Origin: Acanthococcus lagerstroemiae
Taxonomy: Eukaryota > Arthropoda > Insecta > Hemiptera > Eriococcidae
Direction of reading: 5' to 3'
Assembly (NCBI GenBank): GCA_031841125.1
Contig: CM063112.1
Coordinates: 13,356,603-13,420,602 of the forward strand
Length of the DNA: 64,000 bases
Shown here: positions 46,240-55,660 of the stretch, piece after piece
How the letters are laid out: every line of letters starts with the position of its first letter
Position numbering within the stretch: position 1 is the stretch's first letter
Made by a program: the position numbers and the translations under genes
Notes under the pieces: generated by a model
What the model saw: the letters and a program-made list of their open reading frames with translations, nothing else
The model's database searches: none
Told to the model about the DNA's origin: nothing

Positions 46240-46740
46240 TGGTTGCGTGAAAACGAACGTCGTCGAGGGGACCGGGGAGACGTAACCAGGGACATCCCTC
46301 TTAATAGTCGCCTGTCGTTCAAGCGCTCACTTTTACTCATTGGCCCATCTGCGAGGTGGCAGGGACGGCGACACCGACGACGTTTTTACCCGCCGCAATT
46401 TAAAACATTTACCTCGTTACGGTTAAAACACCTACGCTCGATTTTATTATTTACATCACTTATCGCGCGACGCGACGCTTTACTCGGCGTTTTTCCTTTT
46501 CCTTTCAAAGGCCTTTCGCACGTCGCCGCAGAAGCACTTCACGCGACGACAGATTCGAGCGTGTAATTTAGAATGCAAATGCGGGAAGAAGACGAAGTGA
46601 AACAAGTCTAAGCTTGTACGCCACCTTACGGCGCGTGCACATGATGCGGAAGTAGATCGTCAACTTGGAAGTCGGCGCACGGCACCCGATTTTCGAGTCG
46701 TATAATGAATATCGTCCGTCCCAACGCAAACTGTATAGTG
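46240..46740. promoter_or_regulatory. CpG-rich block, possible host regulatory DNA
   Basis: Dense CpG (CGTCGTCGAGG, GCGCGACGCGACGC, CGACGACAG) over about 450 bp, unique in the window. The 107-codon frame 46243-46566 has no protein motif and looks like a by-product of composition. Confidence 0.35.
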
Positions 46741-46876
46741 TATACAGAGTATTTCGATAAGCATAGCTGCTTCATCTCAGGCCAAACGAAGGGGGAGGAA
46801 GAGGAAGATTCCTAAGAATCTTCCAGATAACAAGATTAGGCCGATCAACTCTCGTTAAAAACACGACAGAAAGGAA

Positions 46877-49837
46877 TTAACTGTTATGAAAGATTTCTTT
46901 TGAAAGTTGTTCGGGATGGCCGCCTGAGTTCCTACCAGGAAGCCACCAACCTCACCTACATATGTGAATTTTTCCAGGTTTCATCCCGCCCCCCCCCCAT
47001 GAAAATTTTTCTGAAAATCATCGAAATATTGAGATAAACAAATTTAAAAAGAAAGTGATTCTACACCGGACTCTTCATAAAATTATCACTTTACAATTTT
47101 TTTGCACTGTCACCCTCACAAACGTCATAAATAGTAACTCAAAATAACCCAACACTCCACCATTTACTACTGTGGAAGATTTTTTTGCAAGTAGTTCGGA
47201 GTGGTCTCCTGAGTTCCCACGAAAAAGTCACCAACCTCACCTATGTTAACTTTTTTAGAGGGTTCACCTCCCATAGAAGATTCAAAACATTTCAGAAACC
47301 ATCAAAATTTTGAACAAAAGTTTTCAAACTAAAATTACTCTAGACCAAATTCTTTATAAAATTATCTCTTTACATTTTTGTTTTTGTTTTTGCATCTATT
47401 ACCTCCCAAACGTCATAAATCGAGGTGTAGAATTACCCTACACTAACTGCTATTGGAAGATTTTTTTAGAAGGTGTTTGAGATGGCCCCTGAACTTCCAC
47501 AAAAAATAAATTTCCGAAAAAAGTCACCTGTGTTAGTTTTCCTAGAAGGGATCAACCCCCCTCCCCCCAAAAAAGTTTTTCAAACGTTTCGAAAATCATC
47601 AAAATTTTGAAAAAAAGTTTTCAAACAAAAATTATTCTAGACCAGACTCTTCATAAAATTATCTCTTTACAATTGTTTTAGGGCATCTATCACCCCCAAA
47701 CGTCATAAATGGTGGTTCAGAATAACCCTACACTCCAACATCAATTGCTACGGAATATGATTGGTGAAGCGAATGGTGATGCACGCATGCTAAAGTGGCT
47801 CCCCAGACACCGCATCCCTGGTCCCGGAAACTACCCTTTCGAGTATCGCATCAATGGCCAGAGGGACGCAATTACTATGGAAAATAAGTTGGAAGTTATT
47901 CGGGATGACCCTCTGAATTCCCAGAAATAGTCACCTGCTCATCTATGTTAATTTTTCTAGAAGGTTTGAACCATCCCCTCCTCCAATGAAGAGTTTTTTT
48001 TTTTAAATTTCGAAAACCATCAAAAATCTGAACAAAAGTTTTCAAACAAAAATTATTTTACCCTAGATTTTTCATTAAATTGTCTCTTCACAATTAAATG
48101 GCATCTGCCACCCCCTCAAATGTCATAAATGGTGGTTCAGAATAACTCTACACTTCAACATCAACTGCCATGGACGATTTTTTGGAAATTTAAGGATGGT
48201 CCCTCAAGTTTCCACAAATAGTCACCAACCACACCTTTAATAACGTTCCTAGAGAGAAGTTCACCTCTCATGTAAAGTTTTTCCAACATTTCGGAAACCT
48301 TCAAAATTTTGAACAAAAGTTTTCAAACAAAATTTATTTTACACTTGATTTTTTATAAAATTATCTCTTTACAATTTTTTGGCATCTGCCACCCTCCCAA
48401 ACGTCACAAACGGTGTTTCAGAATAACCTCATACTCCTCCATTAACTGCTGTGGAAGATTATTCTGAAGTTGTTCGGGATAATCTTTTGAATTCCCACAG
48501 TCACCAGCTCACCTATGTTAATTTTTCTAGAAGGGTTCAACCACCCAACCCCTAATGAAAAGTTTTTCAAAAATTTCGAAAACCATCAAAATTCTGAACA
48601 AAAGTTTTCAAACAAAAATCAATTTACACTAGATCTTTCATAAAATTATCTCTTTACAATTTTTTGGTATCTACCGCCCTCCCAATGTCATAAGTCGTGG
48701 TTCAGAATAACCCTATATTTTCACTGCTACGGAAATTTTTTTCAAAATCATTAGGGATGGCCCCCTGAGTTCCCACAAAAAAGTCATCAACCACACTTTT
48801 GATAATTTTTCTAGAGAAATTCACCTCCTATGACAAGTTTTTCCAACATTTCGAAAAATATCAAAACGGGAATTATTCTACACCAGATTTTTTATAAAAG
48901 TATCTCTTTCGTACATTCTTTTTTTACATCTGGCACTCTCCCAAATGTCATTTATGGTGGTTCAGAATAGTCATACGCCACCATTAACTGCTATGGAAGA
49001 TTTTTTTCGAAGTTGTTCGAGATGTCTCCCTGAGCTCCCACAAAATAGTAATTACCACAAAAAAGTCACAGACCTCACCTATGTTAAATTTTCTAGACGC
49101 CCCCCCCCCCCCCAGAAAAACTATCAAAGTTTTGAAAACAGTTTTCAAACTAAAATTATTACACGTCGGGTTCTCCATAAAATTATCTCTTTACAATTTT
49201 TTTGCATCTGCCTCCTCCAAAGCATCATAAATAGTGGTTCAGAATAACCCTATATACTCCACCATTAACTGCTACGGAAGATTTTTTTGGAAGTTGTTCG
49301 AGATGGCCTCCTCCGTTCCCACAGGTATGTTCATTTTTCTAGAGGTTTTCGCCCCTCCTCCCACATGGAAAGTTATTCAAACATTTCAAAAACCATCACA
49401 ATTTTGGAAACAGTTTTCAAACACTTCAAAACCATCAAAATTTTGAAAGAAATTTTCAAAAAAGAATTATTCTACACTAGGTTCTTTATAAAATTATCTC
49501 TATAATTTTTTTGCATCTGCCACCCTCCCAAACGTCATAGGTGGTTCAGAATAACCTTATACTCCACCATTAACTGCTATGGAAGATTTTTTGGAAGTTT
49601 TTCGGAATAGCCTCCTGAGTTCCTACAAAAACGTCACCGGCCTAACCTATATTAATTTTACAAGGGGATTCACCTCTCCCATGGAAAGTTTCTCAAACAT
49701 TTCGAAAACCATCGTTTTCAAACGAAAATTATTCTACACCAGATTATCCGTAAAATTATCTTTTTACAGTTTTGTTGTATCTGCCACCCATCCAAACGTC
49801 ATAAATGGTGGTAGAGAATAACCCAATACGTCACCGT
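46877..49837 (+). repeat. Satellite array, about ten copies of a ~280-bp unit
   Basis: Each unit contains, in order, TTAACTGCTATGGAAGAT, TTGTTCGGGATGG, AGTCACC..CCTCACCTATGTTA, TTTTCTAGA, TTTCGAAAACCATCAAAATT, AGTTTTCAAACAAAAATTAT, AAAATTATCTCTTTACAATT and AACGTCATAAATGGTGGTTC. The block AAAATTATCTCTTTAC or a variant occurs near 47085, 47361, 47658, 48078, 48360, 48646, 48899, 49180, 49492 and 49759, giving spacings of about 250-310 bp except one of 420 bp that holds an insert. Units differ by many substitutions and small indels, so the array is not freshly amplified. Several C-runs lie at the same place in different units (46987, 49098). Not coding. Confidence 0.92.
47755..47876 (+). other. 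GC-richer insert in one satellite unit
   Basis: Between the satellite words TGCTACGGA and ACTATGGA lies about 120 bp that no other unit has. It is GC-richer and open in a plus frame, reading GEANGDARMLKWLPRHRIPG then PGNYPFEYRINGQRDAIT. The ends CAATTGCTACGGA and GCAATTACTATGGA may be a duplicated target. I do not recognise the protein. It may be a captured piece of gene or of another element. Confidence 0.5.
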
Positions 49838-50105
49838 ATATTTACACAGGCTTTATGGGAGGAACAACGAAATTTTTGACATTTTTTCAGTTACACCGAG
49901 CTGTGTGAACAGCAGAGATGCAAATTACACCCGGACCCATTTCTGTATATTCCAATTAAGATTGCCAGACGACTGTTTAAAGAGTACATATTATCCTCTT
50001 TTCAGCATGAGACTGATGAACACGCTCTCACGTACTTATTCCCAAATTTCAACACTTTTTATGAAAAAATAACGCGAGGGGGACCAATTTCTGAAATACC
50101 CTGTA

Positions 50106-51260
50106 CATTATTAAAAATAACTAAGGCATTTTTTGTTCATATTTTTGCAAGAATCATTACCATACGTCATTATTGTGACACAATGTACACAAATACGAGC
50201 AAGCAGTATTTGGTGTTTGCCTTACAAGTTCATAGTTGCAACCTCCAGTACTGAAATAATTAGATCGTGATGTTTTTTTTTTTCCAACAGGTCAAGTCAC
50301 AAAAAACCCATTTTTCCTTTTTTAAACAAAACAACACAGTTTGCGAAGACCAAGACGATCGACTGGTGAACTTGAAAGGCATAAAATTAGAAAATGAATG
50401 TAGAAAATGAAGTTGAAACATTAATGTTTCTGGAACAAGCCAAGTCCAGGTTTTTGGGGTGGTCCAAAATTTCGCGAATTTTCAAATGTTTTGCAAACAG
50501 TGACCAAATCTGTTCCTCTTAATTTGAAAACCCACAAGCCATAAGCGCAAATAGTCTACTCTGAGTAGGGGAAGAGGCTCAAGGGGATGCTAACAAGTAA
50601 CAATAATGCTAAGTATAATTTTTCAGTTGTTTGGCGAGGCCTTCCAGAGGATTTGGGAGCTAATCCTCAAGCCTCCTATTTGCACCTACGCCACCAGCCA
50701 ATTTATTTTAACTAAGCAAATTTGAGGAGCCCCGCCAAGGTAATAAAGCTCAACACAGAATTCCCGTACGAAAATCTGAAATTCTGGCTTGAAGCTTTTA
50801 TACATCGAATTCGGCCGAAAGAATTGATAATTGATGTGACTACAGGACATAGTTTTCATTAGTGAAAGGATAGAGTACCAACTGAGAGTTTTAAGAAAAA
50901 AACCAAGGGAAGGGTAAGTGTTGAACTTGGGGTAAAAAATACACTTTTTTGAATGTCGAACAACACAGACCACAAAAGGAGCACGAAAACGACTGTCCAC
51001 TCGAAATTCAGAGACCTTACATCGATTTATGAAATTTCTGGTCTGAACCTTCGTTTTAAAGACTTCACTGAAGGGGCAAAGCCTAATAATTACATACACC
51101 GGCAAACATATCAAAAATGAGGTTTTTGGAGTCGCTGAATTCGTTTTTGAGGTTATTTCGTCTGTAACCACTACCAGATAAAGGTTGACAGAGAGCAGAG
51201 ACGAGAAAACGTAGAAATTATTCAATATTGATTGAGTAAACGAAAAAAGGGAGTAAAAGA
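50106..51260. other. No gene recognised
   Basis: A 179-codon minus-strand frame (50686-51225) is the longest, but has no motif I recognise and its composition matches the surroundings. No repeat partner was seen. Confidence 0.4.
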
Positions 51261-51849
51261 GGTCAAGTCCATTCTTTGAAGAAGAAAAAAATTATCTTGA
51301 ATATTTCTGCAGGTGTGACGGCGAGTAGACTGTTCTCAAAGGTTGAGTCTATTTTTTCACAGAATATTTCAGCATCCATGCAATAGAAGCAATTAATGCT
51401 GACGTTATCACAAGAATTTATGTGAAAACGAACAAGCCTTTGGGTTTGCTTCTCTACCTTTTGTCTCTCAGTTTCTCTCATTTGTCGATTAATTTATTCT
51501 CGTATCTCTTTGTGGATTTTTTCCTTTTTCCTTTTTGATTTTTGGTTCGTAACTCCCTGAGTTGCTGAGATTATGGCTTTTGCAAACCGTTCACATACCC
51601 TGTCCACCCCTTTTTCTTTTTCCCAAGTATATCCATTTATTGTTCGGGCTACTTCCTGTTCATACCCTCAAGTATCTTCTCCTTTATATTTCGATGCAAT
51701 TCTTTGTTTCAAACATTTGATCTCTGTTTGTAGACGGCGGTGGTCTGATATAAATTATAAGTGGTTTATTGTATTGATGTATTTTACGTTGTTTTGGTTT
51801 ACTGGGGAAATAACGTAATCTATTTGGCTTTTATACACCTCATTAGGTG

Positions 51850-51857
51850 CTAGCCAG
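51850..51857 (+). repeat. Target duplication CTAGCCAG, left copy
   Basis: Identical to 53140-53147. Confidence 0.9.
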
Positions 51858-52167
51858 CAGGGGCGAAACCATAGGGAGTGAGGGTGGGGGTTAAAACACA
51901 CTCCTCCCCAATAATTTGGCAGTCGGCAAATTTTGAGATTGTTCATTCGAATTTTTAATTTTTTATGAATGTTTGTTTTTTGTTTATAATAATTATTATT
52001 ATTATCATCATTTTTTTTTCAAATAGAAACTATTTCAATTCAAAAATAGGAAAATTTTTAATATTTTTAACATTTTGTCGGCGAATTTTTCGATTTAAAA
52101 AAAAAAATTTGTCGACATATCTTTCTTCTCCACCTTCCCAAACTGAAAATCAAATTTCGTTTCTGAA
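51858..52167 (+). repeat. Left MITE copy of the composite
   Basis: See the composite. Begins CAGGGGCGAAAC and ends TTTCGTTTCTG. Confidence 0.75.
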
Positions 52168-52612
52168 AATGGAGTCTTTGGACTCCTGTCAGAAACTAGT
52201 CAGTCAAAAGCTGAAGGTTTCAAGCTGAGTATCGGAAGTTATCTGAAAGGTTAAAACTAAGCTGAAATGTGGAGGACATTTCGAAAATCTGAAAATCGGT
52301 AGCAAACGTTGAATTTCGAATTTCAATGACTATTCTGTTTTTGCTAGATTCTCTGTTTCACCTAGAGCCTGAAATTTAAGGAAGCTGAACGTTTTATTAA
52401 AAGTTGAAAGCAAAAGATTTATTTTCCAGTGTCACACGCTGAATCCGATATAGCAAATGTTTTATTGCTCAATTTACGGGCTTTGGTCCTGGTGAGTATA
52501 GGAGGAAAATTTAGTCTGGAACAAACGTCAAAACTCCATGTGTTTTTTCCATAAGTATGAAAAGGAGCTTGTGGCACAGATTCCCCTAATCCAATCAACC
52601 TAAAACTTTATA

Positions 52613-52651
<39 letters not shown>

Positions 52652-52864
52652 ATTTTATTGGAACCAATAATGAAGACGAATCGGAGGACATTCAGAAAAA
52701 ATGATCACCAAGAGTAAATTATGATCACCTTGATGTGTGAAGGAAGTTGTGTGTTTCTCTTAAGTATTTCTAACATCCTTCTAGCTGACCCTGCCAACTT
52801 ACCCTGCTAGACTAGGGTATGCTCATGTGAGTGCTTGGAGGATAAGGTTCCAATCTGAATTTGT

Positions 52865-53139
52865 AGGGGCGAAAGTATTAGGGGCCGGGGTGAAACACCC
52901 CCAATAGGCAAATTTTGAAACTGTTCATTTGAATTTCTCATTTTCTAAGAACGTTAGTTGTTTGTTTTTTTTTTTTTTTTTTTAATATTTTGATCGAAAA
53001 ATCGGCAAATTTTCAAATTTGAAAGAAATTTTGTCGGCGAATCTTCAGGTGTCAAAAAATATTTGTCTGCAAATTTTCCTTCTTCGCCCCTCTCCAACCC
53101 CCCCTCCCCTCACAAACTGAAAGTCAAGTTTCGTCTCTG
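52865..53139 (+). repeat. Right MITE copy of the composite
   Basis: See the composite. Same orientation as the left copy; its left end has lost the first C. Confidence 0.75.
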
Positions 53140-53147
53140 CTAGCCAG
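53140..53147 (+). repeat. Target duplication CTAGCCAG, right copy
   Basis: Identical to 51850-51857. Confidence 0.9.
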
Positions 53148-53972
53148 GTCCATAATTTTCTCTTTCTCTTTTTAAAGTTTGTGTTTTCTATTTTAAGATT
53201 ATTTTCTTGACACAATCTCACTAACCTGTCTCCCCGTTCGTTCCTCTTTCCGAAATTGTATGGTCCCACGTTTCTTTCCTCCCCCTTTTTTCTCTCTCCC
53301 ACCTGACCGTTGAAATCTCAATTAACACCGTTATACTTTTTGTTGTTACTTCTTTCTTGTACAGTCGGGGTCAATTCTTTGTAAAATTTTTCACATTCTT
53401 CTTCCGGGGATGCTGTTGTTGGTGCATATACTTGAACTAAGCTCAGATATTTATCTTTTTCCAATTCCACTTTTAAAATTGCTATTCTGTCCAAATATCC
53501 TCTGAATTCTACCACTGAGTGTCCCCATTTTTTGTGTACCCAAAATCCTACCCCCTCTGTCCGCTATTATTACCAATAAAACAGAGTATGTTCCTTTCCT
53601 TAAATCTGATGATATTTTCCCCTGTTCTCCTTATTTCTGGCATTCCTAAATCTCAAAATCTCAATTTTTGTTTTGACAATGTCGTTTTCGAGTTCTGTAA
53701 ATGGGTCATTCTACAGAAATAGGGCATTCGAACTTTTTTTTTTGTTTTGGTTTTTTGGTTTCATTTATTAATTATTTTTTTAATGCATCTCATGGACACC
53801 TACTAACAATAATTTAACCAAATTTGAGCTTCACTTAGACTCCTCAATAGGCTTTAATTTCATTTTTTTTTCTCGCGAGGTGAGGGAATGAAAACATTAT
53901 TACAAAAATCAGAAATACCTGTAAAATGTTCGATTTTATTAGTATACTCCTTCTTTCTCGCAAGCGTTTCAG

Positions 53973-53977
53973 CCTCC
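53973..53977 (+). repeat. Target duplication CCTCC, left copy
   Basis: Five bases CCTCC directly before the 5' LTR; the same five follow the 3' LTR at 61597-61601. Confidence 0.85.
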
Positions 53978-54291
53978 TGTCGCGAAGTGCGATTTTGTAA
54001 CCTTAATACTCACAGATATACTCGTGAATAACCTGTATATAATGTAAATAGTCCGAATAAACGACGGAGCGAACCGAAACCTAATTTTTGATATTCTTCT
54101 TATTGAAGTCGTCGGTGTCGCTCTCTCTCTTTCTCTCTCTCTCTCTCTCTTCCCTCTAGTCTCTCCACGAGTCGCCGAGAAATCGCACTCGTACGCTGTG
54201 TTGAGGCGATTGATCGCACAGCCAGGGACTAAATAACCCGTTAGGTTCAGCGGACTGTCAAGCGAAACTCGCAACAGCACCATCCGCCACA
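53978..54291 (+). repeat. 5' LTR of the BEL/Pao element
   Basis: 314 bp from TGTCGCGAAG to CCGCCACA. It holds a TATATAA word at 54036-54042 and AATAAA at 54056-54061, which can serve as promoter and polyadenylation signals. A (CT)n tract lies at 54120-54150 and is 22 bp shorter than in the 3' LTR. Substitutions against the 3' LTR are near 54116, 54261 and 54283. Confidence 0.95.
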
Positions 54292-54303
54292 TGGTAGCAG
54301 AGC
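54292..54303 (+). promoter_or_regulatory. Primer-binding site, initiator Met tRNA
   Basis: TGGTAGCAGAGC starts directly after the 5' LTR. Eleven of its twelve bases are complementary to the 3' end of animal initiator methionine tRNA as I recall it. This would prime minus-strand DNA synthesis. Confidence 0.8.
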
Positions 54304-54985
54304 AATAAGAATTCGAGGCCTTTGGGTTAGGGAAAATAAAGTTTAAAATTTAAAATTAAAGTCAGAAAAGAAATTATTTCTCCTTCGGATCATTAACCGC
54401 ATATTTTCCGGAGGAATTAAAAAATTTCGAAATTTTAAAAACGTATTTGGACTTTTATGGGAATTTCTGAATGCGGCTGGGAAATTTCGAAAAAATCTAT
54501 GGAAGAGATTGAAACAGATTTGGAAAGATTGAAAATTAAAAGTGAAGAGAGAAGAGATTTTAAAAAAGCTATTCCGCAGCTTACGCCTGTCCCAAAACAC
54601 GATCCTCGTTTGATTAATAAGAAATTTTGGCATAAAGCAAACGGTACAAAATTGAATACGCGGGTCCAACTAATAACGAAAAAATTCTGCCCCTTGAACA
54701 AAGTTAAAAAATTCAAAATTACATTGCAGGTCGGGACAGGAGAACGAGTAATCGTCAAGTAGTTTGGGACTTTGAATTAACAAACACTGGTAGACTTTCG
54801 GCGGATTACTGCATACTTGTGATTACTTGCGTGTGTGTGCTAGTCGAACTATACAGTGGATTCAACACACTGGTAGACTTTCGGCGGATTACTACATATG
54901 TACTTGTAATTATTTGTGTGCGTGTGCTAGTCGAACTATTGCAGTGGATTCATAGTTTCCGGATTATTCCTACCGATCTTGCACA
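54304..54985 (+). other. 5' leader of the BEL/Pao element, with a tandem duplication
   Basis: Non-coding leader between the primer site and gag. An 83-86-bp block beginning ACACTGGTAGACTTTCGG occurs twice in tandem (54784-54866 and 54867-54952) with about ten differences. An upstream frame (54457-54762, 101 codons, Lys/Glu-rich) precedes gag; it matches no known domain and may be spurious. Confidence 0.7.
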
Positions 54986-55660
54986 ATGGCAGCGGGCAGT
55001 ATAAGAATGGCATTAGGTCCTGCTAAAGGACGTCTGGAAAGGTTAATAAAAGAGATAAAAAAAGGGCAGCTAAGTGTCGAGAAAAAACAAGAAAGTATAA
55101 ATAAATTAGAGGTCTACACCCAGCGTGTCGATGATTATCGCAGCAAATTATTAAGCCTAGTTAGTACCGATCCAGACGAAGCAGCAAAATTTAAAGAAGA
55201 TTACGAGGTATACGAGGATCTGATTTTTGAAAGTTTCGACTTAATGGCCAAATTGAGGACAGAAGTTGATGTGGAAATGGGAAAAAGAAAAAGTGAGGCA
55301 AAAGCCAAGGAAGAAAGTAAAAGTGATTATAAAGAAACGATAGATAATTTAGTCAAAGTATTAGCCGAAAATGCACAGCTCCCACCCGCTCCCATCCCTA
55401 AAGTAAATAACACTAAATTGCCGAAATTAACTCTAGAAAAATTCGATGGTCAGATATTACATTGGCAACCATTTTGGGATAGTTTTAATGTCGCCGTACA
55501 TTCAAATACATCGTTAGAAAAAGTCGAAAAATTCAATTATTTAAAAGCGCAATTAACAGGAGAAGCCTCCTATTGTATCGCAGGCCTGTCAATTACGAAC
55601 GACAATTACGAAGTCGCGATCAATATCCTGCTCAATAATACGGAAACAAAAGGATCCTAA
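54986..55660 (+). CDS. gag: BEL/Pao Gag, N-terminal part
   Basis: The frame opens at ATG 54986 (MAAGSIRMALGPAKGRLERL) and runs 224 codons. Residues 1-120 are charged and probably helical (coiled-coil-like). From about residue 145, KLPKLTLEKFDGQILHWQPF then WDSFNVAVHSNTSLEKVEKF and AQLTGEASYCIAGLSITNDN are the DUF1759 signature of Pao-type Gag, the structural protein that packages the RNA. The frame stops at 55660 and the related reading resumes one frame over at about 55648. The shift is a single-base one at 55640-55650. It may be a disabling mutation or a programmed shift; BEL/Pao elements often have one continuous gag-pol frame, which favours mutation. Confidence 0.88.
   Translation: MAAGSIRMALGPAKGRLERLIKEIKKGQLSVEKKQESINKLEVYTQRVDDYRSKLLSLVSTDPDEAAKFKEDYEVYEDLIFESFDLMAKLRTEVDVEMGKRKSEAKAKEESKSDYKETIDNLVKVLAENAQLPPAPIPKVNNTKLPKLTLEKFDGQILHWQPFWDSFNVAVHSNTSLEKVEKFNYLKAQLTGEASYCIAGLSITNDNYEVAINILLNNTETKGS

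Larger units (their letters stand above)
46743..50105. mobile_element. Possible TACAGGGTATTTC-ended element containing a satellite array
   Basis: TACAGAGTATTTC at 46743-46755 and its inverted counterpart GAAATACCCTGTA at 50093-50105 bracket the satellite array. Beyond the 13-base word the two ends do not pair well, and no target duplication is clear, so this could be chance placement of two related ends. Confidence 0.35.
51858..53139. mobile_element. hAT-type composite: two MITE copies around 700 bp
   Basis: The outer ends are CAGGGGCGAAACCATAG (left) and, reverse complemented, CAGAGACGAAACTTGAC (right), with a perfect 8-bp duplication CTAGCCAG outside, as hAT elements make. Inside, the left 310 bp (51858-52167, ending AAATTTCGTTTCTG) is repeated at the right as 52865-53139 (beginning AGGGGCGAAAG, ending AAGTTTCGTCTCTG). 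Shared blocks include GGCAAATTTTGA, GTTCATT, TTGTCGGCGAAT and CAAACTGAAAATCAA. The inner junctions do not have matching octamers. The middle 52168-52864 is unrelated, with a T-run of about 34 at 52617-52651. Confidence 0.8.
51261..53715 (-). pseudogene. LINE endonuclease region, split by a hAT composite
   Basis: On the minus strand from 53715: a degraded lead with GVGFWVHKKWGHSVVEFRG, then 53515-53318 with YLDRIAILKVELEKDKYLSL and VQVYAPTTASPEEECEKFYK, then 53302-53148 with GPYNFGKRNERGDRLVRLCQ and NTNFKKRKRKLWTWL. After the inserted composite the reading continues at 51849 with KSQIDYVISPVNQNNVKYIN, then a basic linker to about 51300. These are the LINE endonuclease blocks SDRI, IQVYAPT, GxRNERG, FFKKRxxRxWTW and IDYIL in the right order. 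Stops occur throughout. The word order across 53148/51849 shows what the sequence was before insertion. Confidence 0.82.

Noticed and set aside
46243..46566. 107-codon frame in the CpG-rich block
   Set aside because: No motif, arginine-rich through composition, and no splice or start context.
50686..51225. 179-codon minus-strand frame
   Set aside because: No recognisable motif or codon signal and no repeat or splice context; kept only as unassigned DNA.
54457..54762. 101-codon frame in the retrotransposon leader as an extra gene
   Set aside because: No domain recognised; it lies between the primer site and gag where leaders are normally untranslated.
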